Below, one piece after another: positions 1-7,325 of a stretch of 9,731 bases of DNA (within the stretch, counting starts at the first letter, position 1; every line of letters starts with the position of its first letter). The position numbers and the translations under genes were made by a program. Source of the DNA: an uncultured Clostridia bacterium (GTDB lineage Bacteria > Bacillota > Clostridia > UMGS1810); NCBI GenBank assembly GCA_937959315.1, contig CALGRC010000116.1:1-9731 (forward strand). Direction: 5' to 3'. The notes below the pieces were generated by a model, which saw nothing but the letters and a program-made list of their open reading frames with translations, was not told where the DNA came from and did not search any database.

Positions 1-29
1 AGGATATGTCCATCTTATCATACATACTA

Positions 30-45
30 TGTAAAAAAATGTAAA
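30..45 (+). repeat. Short direct repeat upstream of secG
   Basis: Two copies of TGTAAA lie at 30-35 and 40-45, separated by AAAA, giving a 10-nt period. It resembles the two perfect 11-nt-period operators elsewhere in the window, but the spacer is one base short. The surrounding 1-96 stretch is AT-rich, and I see no gene in it. It could be a degenerate regulator site or simply AT-rich sequence. Confidence 0.25.
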
Positions 46-96
46 ATTATAACATGCCAAAAAATTATTTTGTGGAAAGATTTTTCTAAATGGGAC

Positions 97-128
97 TTGC
101 ATTGTGCAGGAATTTGTGTTAATATAAT
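97..128 (+). promoter_or_regulatory. Candidate secG promoter
   Basis: TTGCAT at 97-102 is followed 17 nt later by TAATAT at 120-125. A better -10, TATAAT at 123-128, overlaps it but would need a -35 at TTGTGC (102-107) with a 15-nt spacer. Either reading places transcription start near 131-136, about 35-40 nt before the secG ATG. The exact pairing is uncertain. Confidence 0.45.
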
Positions 129-170
129 AAATACGTTTGAGAACAAGTCGGGATTTGGAGGTGCTTTTAC

Positions 171-413
171 ATGTGGACGACCATTTTAACCGTTGTGCAT
201 ATAATCCTTGCAGTTATTCTAATTGCAGTGGTTTTGCTGCAGTCCGGCAAACAGGCTGGCTTGTCCGGCGCTATCAGCGGCGGCGCGGAAACTTTTTTTG
301 GAAAAAATAAAGCGCGCACGATGGATGGTATGTTATCGCGCGCAACGACGGTTGTTGCATTGCTGTTTATTTTAACGTCGATTGGTTTGGCGCTGCTTAT
401 GAAATTTGCTTAA
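171..413 (+). CDS. secG: Preprotein translocase subunit SecG
   Basis: Small membrane subunit of the SecYEG channel that stimulates SecA-driven export of unfolded preproteins across the cytoplasmic membrane. The 80-residue product has the family size and layout: a first membrane helix at about residues 4-23 ending in VLLQSGKQAGLSGAISGG, a short glycine-rich loop with the typical SG-x-GLSGAI and FFGKNKA motifs, and a second helix at about residues 57-78. The ATG has a good ribosome binding site, GGAGG at 157-161, nine bases upstream. In many Firmicutes secG is followed by rnr and smpB; here it stands alone, facing a convergent gene across a shared terminator. Identity is clear from the motifs. 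Confidence 0.95.
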   Translation: MWTTILTVVHIILAVILIAVVLLQSGKQAGLSGAISGGAETFFGKNKARTMDGMLSRATTVVALLFILTSIGLALLMKFA

Positions 414-432
414 AATTTACCGGTATGGAAAT

Positions 433-466
433 AAAAACGCTTTCCTATAAAAAGGAAAGCGTTTTT
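433..466. terminator. Bidirectional intrinsic terminator between secG and the DUF2520 gene
   Basis: A perfect 14-bp stem, AAAAACGCTTTCCT at 433-446 with AGGAAAGCGTTTTT at 453-466, encloses a 6-nt loop. The arm ends give a T tract on both strands, so it can stop secG from the left and the minus-strand gene from the right. It starts 20 nt after the secG stop and lies 11 nt beyond the end of the opposing gene. Confidence 0.93.
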
Positions 467-476
467 GTATTTCCTG

Positions 477-1304
477 CTAGGAACGCAGGACTTCCCGGAT
501 TCTGGCTTTTCCATAATTGTCTAGCCGGGTATAGGGGAGTGTGTTTTCTGCCAGCAGCTTGTAGAGCTGTGCAAAATCGGGCGGGAGCTGTGCAAGCGCT
601 TTTTTGTGGCGTTTTAAGGCGCCGATATCTTCCGTTGCAATGGGGCCGCCTAAGGTATCGCTGATATTGGCGGCACAGATGGCGGGACAAATGCTGTTTG
701 TGAGCAGCGGTTCAAAGGGCGTAAAATTTTGAATCCCTACCGAGCGGAGCATGTCGCGTCCCATACCGATGAGCGTAACGGTAAAGGTTGCCATGAACGA
801 CAGCGCCAGGTGGTACCGGTATTTCTGTTCGTTGGTAACGGAAAAGGCATCGATGGAATGCCGCTGCAATTCTTCTTGGAATTCTGCTGCCCGCGGGCCG
901 CTCCCTTCTATGACAAAGGCAAGGTGTTCCGGCGCCTCTTTGCTGTGAAAGACGTATGGCGGGTGCATGGACAGGCAGGTAAGTTCTTCATCGCCGGAAA
1001 TATTTAAAAAACCGCCTGGATAGGATTCGCTCATGTGGCATAGGATTTTCCCTTTGATATCCCGTTTCCCTAGGGCGATTGCATATTTACGGATGGCGTC
1101 ATCCGAGGTGGATATGACAATGGCATCATTTTTTTCAATAAGTTCTTCTAATGTAGGAAATGCTTTTGTGTCTGTTTTGACTGCTGAATCGACAGCAGAT
1201 TCCAGCCTGCGGCTGTGGAAGCCGGTCACTTCCAGCCCGTTGTTTTTTAAAAAGCCGGCAACCGCTGTACCAGCCTTGCCTGCGCCAATAAAACCAATTT
1301 TCAA
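477..1304 (-). CDS. Rossmann-like and DUF2520 domain protein (putative NAD(P)-binding oxidoreductase)
   Basis: A 275-residue protein with an N-terminal Rossmann nucleotide-binding fold: beta strand MKIGFIGAGKAG with the GxGxxG-type loop at residues 7-12, then an FHSRR motif near residue 30 that would suit NADP selectivity. Residues of about 1-120 match the Rossmann-like part and about 130-260 the helical DUF2520 part. Such proteins resemble F420/NADP-dependent and 6-phosphogluconate-type dehydrogenases, but their substrate is not established. In some genomes they neighbour pantothenate genes; nothing of that pathway is here. The start is TTG at 1304, chosen because AGGAG lies nine bases upstream and MKIGFIGAG begins the fold directly. 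The ATG at 1311 is out of frame and too close to that site. It is transcribed alone, divergent from pyrG and convergent with secG. Confidence 0.85.
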   Translation of the reverse strand: MKIGFIGAGKAGTAVAGFLKNNGLEVTGFHSRRLESAVDSAVKTDTKAFPTLEELIEKNDAIVISTSDDAIRKYAIALGKRDIKGKILCHMSESYPGGFLNISGDEELTCLSMHPPYVFHSKEAPEHLAFVIEGSGPRAAEFQEELQRHSIDAFSVTNEQKYRYHLALSFMATFTVTLIGMGRDMLRSVGIQNFTPFEPLLTNSICPAICAANISDTLGGPIATEDIGALKRHKKALAQLPPDFAQLYKLLAENTLPYTRLDNYGKARIREVLRS

Positions 1305-1341
1305 TCTTCATCACTCCTGCTTTTCTTGCGGTTTTTCTTAT

Positions 1342-1370
1342 AAAATACCATAAACGGTTTGGTTTTACAA
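1342..1370 (-). promoter_or_regulatory. Promoter for the minus-strand DUF2520 gene
   Basis: On the minus strand TTGTAA (1370-1365) is followed after 17 nt by TATTTT (1347-1342). A TG one base upstream of the -10 gives an extended -10 element. The expected start near 1335 leaves a short leader of about 30 nt before the TTG codon. It is divergent from the pyrG promoter, with about 40 nt between the two -35 elements. Confidence 0.6.
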
Positions 1371-1411
1371 GTAAATACGGGGATAAATGAAAAAAATCAG
1401 CGAAAAATGGC

Positions 1412-3104
<1,693 letters not shown>

Positions 3105-3109
3105 TGTTT

Positions 3110-3154
3110 AGCAAAAATGCAAAGCGGAGCCGGAACCAACTTTACATTTTTGTT
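3110..3154 (+). terminator. Inverted repeat after pyrG, possible terminator
   Basis: AGCAAAAATGCAAAG at 3110-3124 can pair with CTTTACATTTTTGTT at 3140-3154, with one C/A mismatch and one G/U pair, around a 15-nt loop. It starts six bases after the pyrG stop. The U run is inside the 3' arm rather than after it and the stem is AU-rich, so it is an imperfect terminator. Its 3' arm is also part of the operator at 3141-3157, so the symmetry may serve protein binding instead. Confidence 0.42.
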
Positions 3155-3157
3155 ACA
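3141..3157 (-). promoter_or_regulatory. WalR/PhoP-type direct-repeat operator upstream of the S-layer gene
   Basis: Read on the minus strand this is TGTAAC-AAAAA-TGTAAA, a perfect fit to the published WalR consensus TGTWAH-N5-TGTWAH. On the plus strand it reads TTTACA-TTTTT-GTTACA, which also resembles the Bacillus PhoP repeat (TTHACA-like, five-base spacing). It ends 15 nt upstream of the S-layer -35 element, centred near -59 relative to the predicted start, a usual place for OmpR-family activators. A regulator of that family is encoded at 6627-7325. Binding is inferred. Confidence 0.6.
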
Positions 3158-3172
3158 ACAATAAAATGTGCA

Positions 3173-3201
3173 TTGACGATTGCAGGATACAATGCTATAA
3201 T
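3173..3201 (+). promoter_or_regulatory. Strong S-layer gene promoter
   Basis: TTGACG at 3173-3178, an exact 17-nt spacer, and consensus TATAAT at 3196-3201. Transcription is expected near 3208, which leaves a 5' UTR of about 120 nt. This near-consensus element suits a highly expressed surface protein. An inverted repeat, TGCATTG (3169-3175) and CAATGCA (3202-3208), brackets it. Confidence 0.85.
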
Positions 3202-3248
3202 CAATGCATGGCTGGAATATTCATTCTGGCGCAGTGTTGAGTTGTATG

Positions 3249-3294
3249 TGAAAGAGATGCAACTTAAACACGACAAATCAAGTTATCTCTTTCA
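3249..3294 (+). promoter_or_regulatory. Stable stem-loop in the S-layer mRNA 5' UTR
   Basis: Ten base pairs, 3249-3258 (TGAAAGAGAT) with 3285-3294 (ATCTCTTTCA), continue after a two-base GC bulge into five more, AACTT (3261-3265) with AAGTT (3280-3284), closing a 14-nt A-rich loop. It has no T tract and ends about 20 nt before the ribosome binding site, so it is not a terminator. S-layer mRNAs of other bacteria are known to carry stabilising leader structures; that role is inferred here. Confidence 0.65.
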
Positions 3295-3330
3295 AAACAA
3301 TACATTATATTAAGGGAGGATTTGAGAGCT

Positions 3331-6300
3331 ATGAAGAATCTCAAAAAGGTATTCGCACTCGTTGTAGCATTTTCCATGATGCTCAGCGTCGTCGCCTTTG
3401 CGGCCTATCCGGACGTAACCGACGAAACGCCGTATGCGAGTGCCATCACCACGCTGACGGCTCTGGGCATTGTCAGTGGTGACGACCAGGGGAATTTCAA
3501 TCCCGACAGCACCATCACACGTGCTGAATTCACAAAGATTGTTTGTGAAATTCAGAACATGGGTGGCGAAGGCAACAAAGGTGCAACTGCATTCACCGAT
3601 GTACCGGCTGACCACTGGGCTTCCGGCTACATCAATTTCGCCAGCAGCATGGGTATCATCAATGGTATGGGCGATGGCACCTTCAATCCGGAAGGACCTG
3701 TTACATATGAACAGGCTGTGAAGATGCTGGTTGCAACTCTGGGTTATGAGCCGATGGCTGCGAGCATGGGCGGTTATCCGACCGGCTATCTGGCAATCGC
3801 TCAGCAGAGAGGCGTTTTGAAAAGCATCACTGCTCCGGCCAGCACAGACGCTGCTACCAGAGGGTTGATTGCACAGATCACCTACAATGCGCTGGATGTT
3901 CCGATGATGGTTCAGACAGGCTTTGGCAGTGACATTACCTATGAAGTGCAGGATGGCTCCAACTATACTGCGCGTACCACGCTGCTGACCAGCAAGCTGG
4001 ACGTTGCGAAGCTCGCCGGTGAAGTTGTAGCAAACGAAAAGGTTTCTTATGTTTCCAATTCCAGCACGCCTGCAAAAGACGGTTATATCAAGTTCCGTGC
4101 AGACGAGAACTTCAAAAACACCGACGATACATGGCAGATTGGAAGCTCCACTTCCAACACCAGAACCTTTGATTTCGCAGTTGGCGAAACCAATGCAAGC
4201 GACCTGCTGGGCTTCCGCTGCGTTGCATATGCACGCGAGGTTGCCAGCAACGACTTCGAGCTGGTTGCTATCGTTCCGGAAGAGGGCAAAAACAACACTC
4301 TGACCATCGATATGGCAGATATTGATGATGGCGATCGTTTTGTAATCGGCGCTGATATACCTGCAAGCGAAGGCGGCCCGACAGATACTTATAAGCTCGC
4401 TTACTTTGAAAGCGACGATGCCCGTCGTTCCACGCAGGTTGACCTGACCTACCAGAATGACGGCAGCAACAATGAGTTTGTAGTTATCTGGAACAACCAG
4501 AATGGTTATCAGGGGAATAGCAATATCGCTTCCTTGCGGCAAATCAAACAGAGCGTTTCTTCTTTGGCTGCCCGCTTGACCATGGTTGACTGGAACAACG
4601 ATGATTTGTATGATTTGATTAAGGTTGACGCTTACGACCATGTGGTTGTTGATGAAGTTGATGCTGAAGAAGGCATCATCCGCACCATGGGCGGTTACCG
4701 CATTGACCTGCAGCTGGATGACAGCGATGTCAATGTGACTATCAGAGACGTTGACGGCAATGCAGTTGAACTGGATTCCATCGCACAGAACGATGTTCTG
4801 GCAATCATCTCTGATGCAACCGGCAAGCTGAGAGCTGGCAACTTCACCACCATGGATATTACCGTTCTGAAAGCTGATACCAACATGATCAGCGGTACGG
4901 TAACTGAGAAAGACGCAAGCTCCGACAGCACCAAACAGACTGTTGCAATCGACGGCGAAAGTTATACGCTGTCCAATGCAAGCAGCTCGAGCGTCACTTA
5001 CATTTCCGGTCTGGAACGTCTGGACGTCAGCAGCGAAGGTGTATTCTACCTCGGCATTGACGGCAAGATCTTTGACTGGGATGGCAGCAGAGCAGCAAGC
5101 GGCGAGTATGGTGTCATTCTGGCAGCTGGCGACAACGGCGGTACCTTTACCGATTCGATTGCTGTCAAGCTGCTGACCACTGGCGGCATTGCAACCTATG
5201 AAATCACTGACAGAATTAAAATCAAAGCAGCATTTGGTGTAAACAAGGATAACACTCGGTACTATACCACGGAGTCCTTTGATATTGAAATGGACAGCAC
5301 TGATTCCAGCAATATCTTGGATGCAGAGGCATTTGATGGGACCAACTTCGATTCGCTGATTGATGAAGATACCAATGCATTTGATTTCTTCGCAGAGGCA
5401 TTCCCGGAAATCAAATCGGTCACCGATCAAGATGCAACACAGCTGGTTACCCGCTTTGTCAAGTACAAAGTCAATTCCAACGGCACCATCACCGAGATTA
5501 TGCCGGCTTCCAATGCACAGGGTTCCTCCTTTGCAGAGACCTTTGACAGCTCGCTGAGCACTGATCAGTTGGCAGATCCGACGAATCCGGATAAACTTAC
5601 TCTTGGTAGTCTCTCTGGTGAATACAGAGCCAGCACCAATCGTCTGTGCGGCGATTACCTGACCGACGATACGGTTGTGTTCAGCATCAACACCAACCAG
5701 CTGACCAACAGCAAAGTGCTGTCGGTAAGCTCGCTGGCTGATGAAGGCACCTATAATGCAGTCATGTTCGATGAGTTGGATGATGGGTACGGCGCAGTGC
5801 TGCTGCTGGGCGGCTCCACCACCTTCACCACCGAGAACGGCATGGCGATTGCTACCCGCGTATCCACTGCTGTTGACGAAAACGGCGACGATATCGTCAG
5901 AGTCACCTATGTACAGAACGGCGACAGCGAAGAAAAGGTTGTCACCTTCAACGAAGATTCCTACAATGATGAAGATTACAGCAGTGCTGAATTTGATACT
6001 CTGAGCCAGGGCTCTGTGTTCCTGTATCAGGCAGACGCCAACGGCCTGGTAGATACCTACGCGGTTATCGGCCACATTTCCAATTCTTCCAGCACACCGT
6101 TTGTGTTTGCAGATCCGGATTTGGAAGGCTATCCGTTTGACGCAGGCTCCAACGACACCGCTTCCTTCCGTTTGGGTTACCTGAACCGGACCATGAGCGG
6201 CAACCGTGTAGAGATTGTATTTGGTGATGGTACTACCGCAACCTATAAGATTGACGGCGGCGTCAACGAATACTTCTACAACAATGCGAACAGCAACAAT

Positions 6301-6465
6301 GTCCGCGTTGAGGTTGGTTCCTTCGAGTCTGGCGATGTGACCGAGCTGATTGAGGATGAAGATAACAACACCGCAGAAGTCAGCTACGTGCTGGTCCGTT
6401 ATCTGAATCAAGATGAGCTGGTGGATATCTACTCCTTCAACGATCGTTATACCATCAAATATTAA
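3331..6465 (+). CDS. SLH-domain S-layer protein
   Basis: A 1044-residue exported protein, probably the main surface-layer subunit. The signal peptide starts MKNLKK, has a hydrophobic core at residues 7-22 and a likely cleavage site AFA|AY after residue 24. SLH1 spans about 26-79 (YPDV...GIVSGDDQGNFNPDSTITRAEF), SLH2 about 87-140 (FTDVPADHWASGYI...GDGTFNPEGPVTYEQA), and a degenerate SLH3 about 147-195. SLH domains bind pyruvylated secondary cell-wall polymer. The remaining 850 residues are acidic, rich in Asp, Asn, Ser and Thr, and beta-strand-like, with motifs such as ISGTVTEKD and YGAVLLLG; I cannot assign named domains there. No TTA, CTA or TCA codon occurs up to 6411, a sign of strong codon bias and high expression. 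AAGGGAGGA at 3312-3320 precedes ATG 3331; the in-frame TTG at 3322 lies against that site and is rejected. Confidence 0.9.
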   Translation: MKNLKKVFALVVAFSMMLSVVAFAAYPDVTDETPYASAITTLTALGIVSGDDQGNFNPDSTITRAEFTKIVCEIQNMGGEGNKGATAFTDVPADHWASGYINFASSMGIINGMGDGTFNPEGPVTYEQAVKMLVATLGYEPMAASMGGYPTGYLAIAQQRGVLKSITAPASTDAATRGLIAQITYNALDVPMMVQTGFGSDITYEVQDGSNYTARTTLLTSKLDVAKLAGEVVANEKVSYVSNSSTPAKDGYIKFRADENFKNTDDTWQIGSSTSNTRTFDFAVGETNASDLLGFRCVAYAREVASNDFELVAIVPEEGKNNTLTIDMADIDDGDRFVIGADIPASEGGPTDTYKLAYFESDDARRSTQVDLTYQNDGSNNEFVVIWNNQNGYQGNSNIASLRQIKQSVSSLAARLTMVDWNNDDLYDLIKVDAYDHVVVDEVDAEEGIIRTMGGYRIDLQLDDSDVNVTIRDVDGNAVELDSIAQNDVLAIISDATGKLRAGNFTTMDITVLKADTNMISGTVTEKDASSDSTKQTVAIDGESYTLSNASSSSVTYISGLERLDVSSEGVFYLGIDGKIFDWDGSRAASGEYGVILAAGDNGGTFTDSIAVKLLTTGGIATYEITDRIKIKAAFGVNKDNTRYYTTESFDIEMDSTDSSNILDAEAFDGTNFDSLIDEDTNAFDFFAEAFPEIKSVTDQDATQLVTRFVKYKVNSNGTITEIMPASNAQGSSFAETFDSSLSTDQLADPTNPDKLTLGSLSGEYRASTNRLCGDYLTDDTVVFSINTNQLTNSKVLSVSSLADEGTYNAVMFDELDDGYGAVLLLGGSTTFTTENGMAIATRVSTAVDENGDDIVRVTYVQNGDSEEKVVTFNEDSYNDEDYSSAEFDTLSQGSVFLYQADANGLVDTYAVIGHISNSSSTPFVFADPDLEGYPFDAGSNDTASFRLGYLNRTMSGNRVEIVFGDGTTATYKIDGGVNEYFYNNANSNNVRVEVGSFESGDVTELIEDEDNNTAEVSYVLVRYLNQDELVDIYSFNDRYTIKY

Positions 6466-6482
6466 TCAAGACAACGTAACAC

Positions 6483-6519
6483 AAGAAAGCTACAGCGGAA
6501 GCTGTAGCTTTCTTTTTTT
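6483..6519 (+). terminator. Intrinsic terminator of the S-layer gene
   Basis: A perfect 14-bp stem, AAGAAAGCTACAGC (6483-6496) with GCTGTAGCTTTCTT (6501-6514), is capped by a GGAA tetraloop of the GNRA class and followed by a run of T at 6513-6519 and more T-rich sequence. It begins 17 nt after the stop codon and insulates the two-component genes from the strong upstream promoter. Confidence 0.97.
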
Positions 6520-6547
6520 CTTATTTTTTACATTTGCCCGCTGCCTC

Positions 6548-6576
6548 TTGACTTTCCCTGGCACAGTTGATACAAT
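6548..6576 (+). promoter_or_regulatory. Promoter of the two-component operon
   Basis: TTGACT at 6548-6553, a 17-nt spacer and TACAAT at 6571-6576. The start is expected near 6583, leaving a leader of about 44 nt to the ATG at 6627. No convincing direct-repeat operator is seen next to it, only a single TTTACA half-site at 6527-6532, so autoregulation is not evident. Confidence 0.78.
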
Positions 6577-6594
6577 AAAGCTAACATGGAAATT

Positions 6595-6620
6595 GGGAGG
6601 TGGGCGGGTTTTATACCCTC
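6595..6620 (+). promoter_or_regulatory. Ribosome binding region of the response regulator with possible hairpin
   Basis: GGGAGG (6595-6600) is the only strong Shine-Dalgarno sequence, but it lies 26 nt before the likely ATG at 6627. GGGT (6606-6609) and ACCC (6615-6618) can form a small hairpin that would shorten the effective distance. Alternatively GAGG (6597-6600) can pair with CCTC (6617-6620) and hide the site. The in-frame GTG at 6600 overlaps the Shine-Dalgarno sequence and so is an unlikely start. Confidence 0.35.
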
Positions 6621-6626
6621 AGCGTT

Positions 6627-7325
6627 ATGGAACATACCATTTTGGTTGTGGATGACGAAAAACCGATTGTCGATATTTTAAAACTGAATTTAGAAAAGAA
6701 CGGCTTCTCGGTCTTGACCGCCTATGACGGTGAACAGGCTGTTGCTGTTGCCGCCCGGGAACATCCCGATTTAATACTGCTGGATGTGATGCTGCCCAAA
6801 ATGGACGGTTTTCAGGTGTGTCAAAAAATTAGGGAAACCTTAGCAACCCCTATCATTATGCTGACTGCCCGTGAGGAAGAAGTGGATAAGGTATTGGGAC
6901 TAGAGCTAGGCGCGGACGACTATATGACCAAGCCCTTTAGCCTGCGGGAGCTGATGGCCCGGGTAAAAGCCAATCTGCGCCGGACGCAGCTGGCGTTTGG
7001 CGAGGGCCAAGGCAGCAATGTGCTCAAATATGGCGATTTGGAAATTGATTTGGAACGGTACGAGGTTAAAAAGCGCGGTGAGGTCGTGGAACTCACCTAC
7101 CGTGAATTTGAGCTGTTAAAGTATTTGGCCAGCCAAAGAGGAAAAATATTTTCTCGTGAAACATTGCTCAATAAAGTGTGGGACTATGAATTTTATGGTG
7201 ATGTACGCACGGTTGATGTCACCATACGTCGGCTGCGCGAAAAAATAGAAGATAATCCCAGCGAACCCAAGTATATTATTACAAAGCGGGGCGTGGGATA
7301 TTATTTTGGTAGCGACGATGTTTAA
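6627..7325 (+). CDS. walR: OmpR/PhoB-family response regulator, WalR-like
   Basis: A 232-residue DNA-binding response regulator. The receiver domain (about residues 3-115) has the acidic pocket Asp9/Asp10, phosphoacceptor Asp53 in LLDVMLP, Thr80 in IIMLTA and Lys102 in MTKPF. The C-terminal winged-helix domain (about 130-230) has LTYREFELLKYLA, the recognition-helix region GDVRTVDVTIRRLREKIEDNPS and the wing KRGVGYYF. These C-terminal motifs are much closer, as I remember them, to WalR (YycF) than to Bacillus PhoP, but PhoP is the main alternative. WalR homologues control cell-wall hydrolases and surface proteins. ATG 6627 is chosen because MEHTILVVDDEK is the standard family start. The gene overlaps the kinase gene by 8 nt. 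Two matching operators flank the operon, at 3141-3157 and 9134-9150. Confidence 0.85.
   Translation: MEHTILVVDDEKPIVDILKLNLEKNGFSVLTAYDGEQAVAVAAREHPDLILLDVMLPKMDGFQVCQKIRETLATPIIMLTAREEEVDKVLGLELGADDYMTKPFSLRELMARVKANLRRTQLAFGEGQGSNVLKYGDLEIDLERYEVKKRGEVVELTYREFELLKYLASQRGKIFSRETLLNKVWDYEFYGDVRTVDVTIRRLREKIEDNPSEPKYIITKRGVGYYFGSDDV

Noticed and set aside
1361..1376. TGTAAA-like half-site near the DUF2520 promoter
   Set aside because: A single minus-strand TGTAAA is present with no partner at an 11-nt distance on either side; it is part of the -35 region.
3249..3294. S-layer leader stem-loop as a riboswitch or attenuator
   Set aside because: It is a simple hairpin with no alternative terminator or T tract and no recognisable ligand-binding core.
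3310..6411. Open antisense reading frame of 1033 codons opposite the S-layer gene
   Set aside because: It is codon-register-aligned with the S-layer gene and open only because that gene avoids TTA, CTA and TCA. It has no ribosome binding site, and the S-layer frame has clear SLH domains and a signal peptide.
6516..6532. Direct-repeat operator in front of the response regulator (TTTTCT-N5-TTTACA)
   Set aside because: Only one half fits the consensus; the other overlaps the T tract of the S-layer terminator and has two mismatches.
6413..6655. Plus-strand frame of 80 codons spanning the S-layer terminator
   Set aside because: It crosses a strong terminator and the next promoter and overlaps two real genes in other frames.
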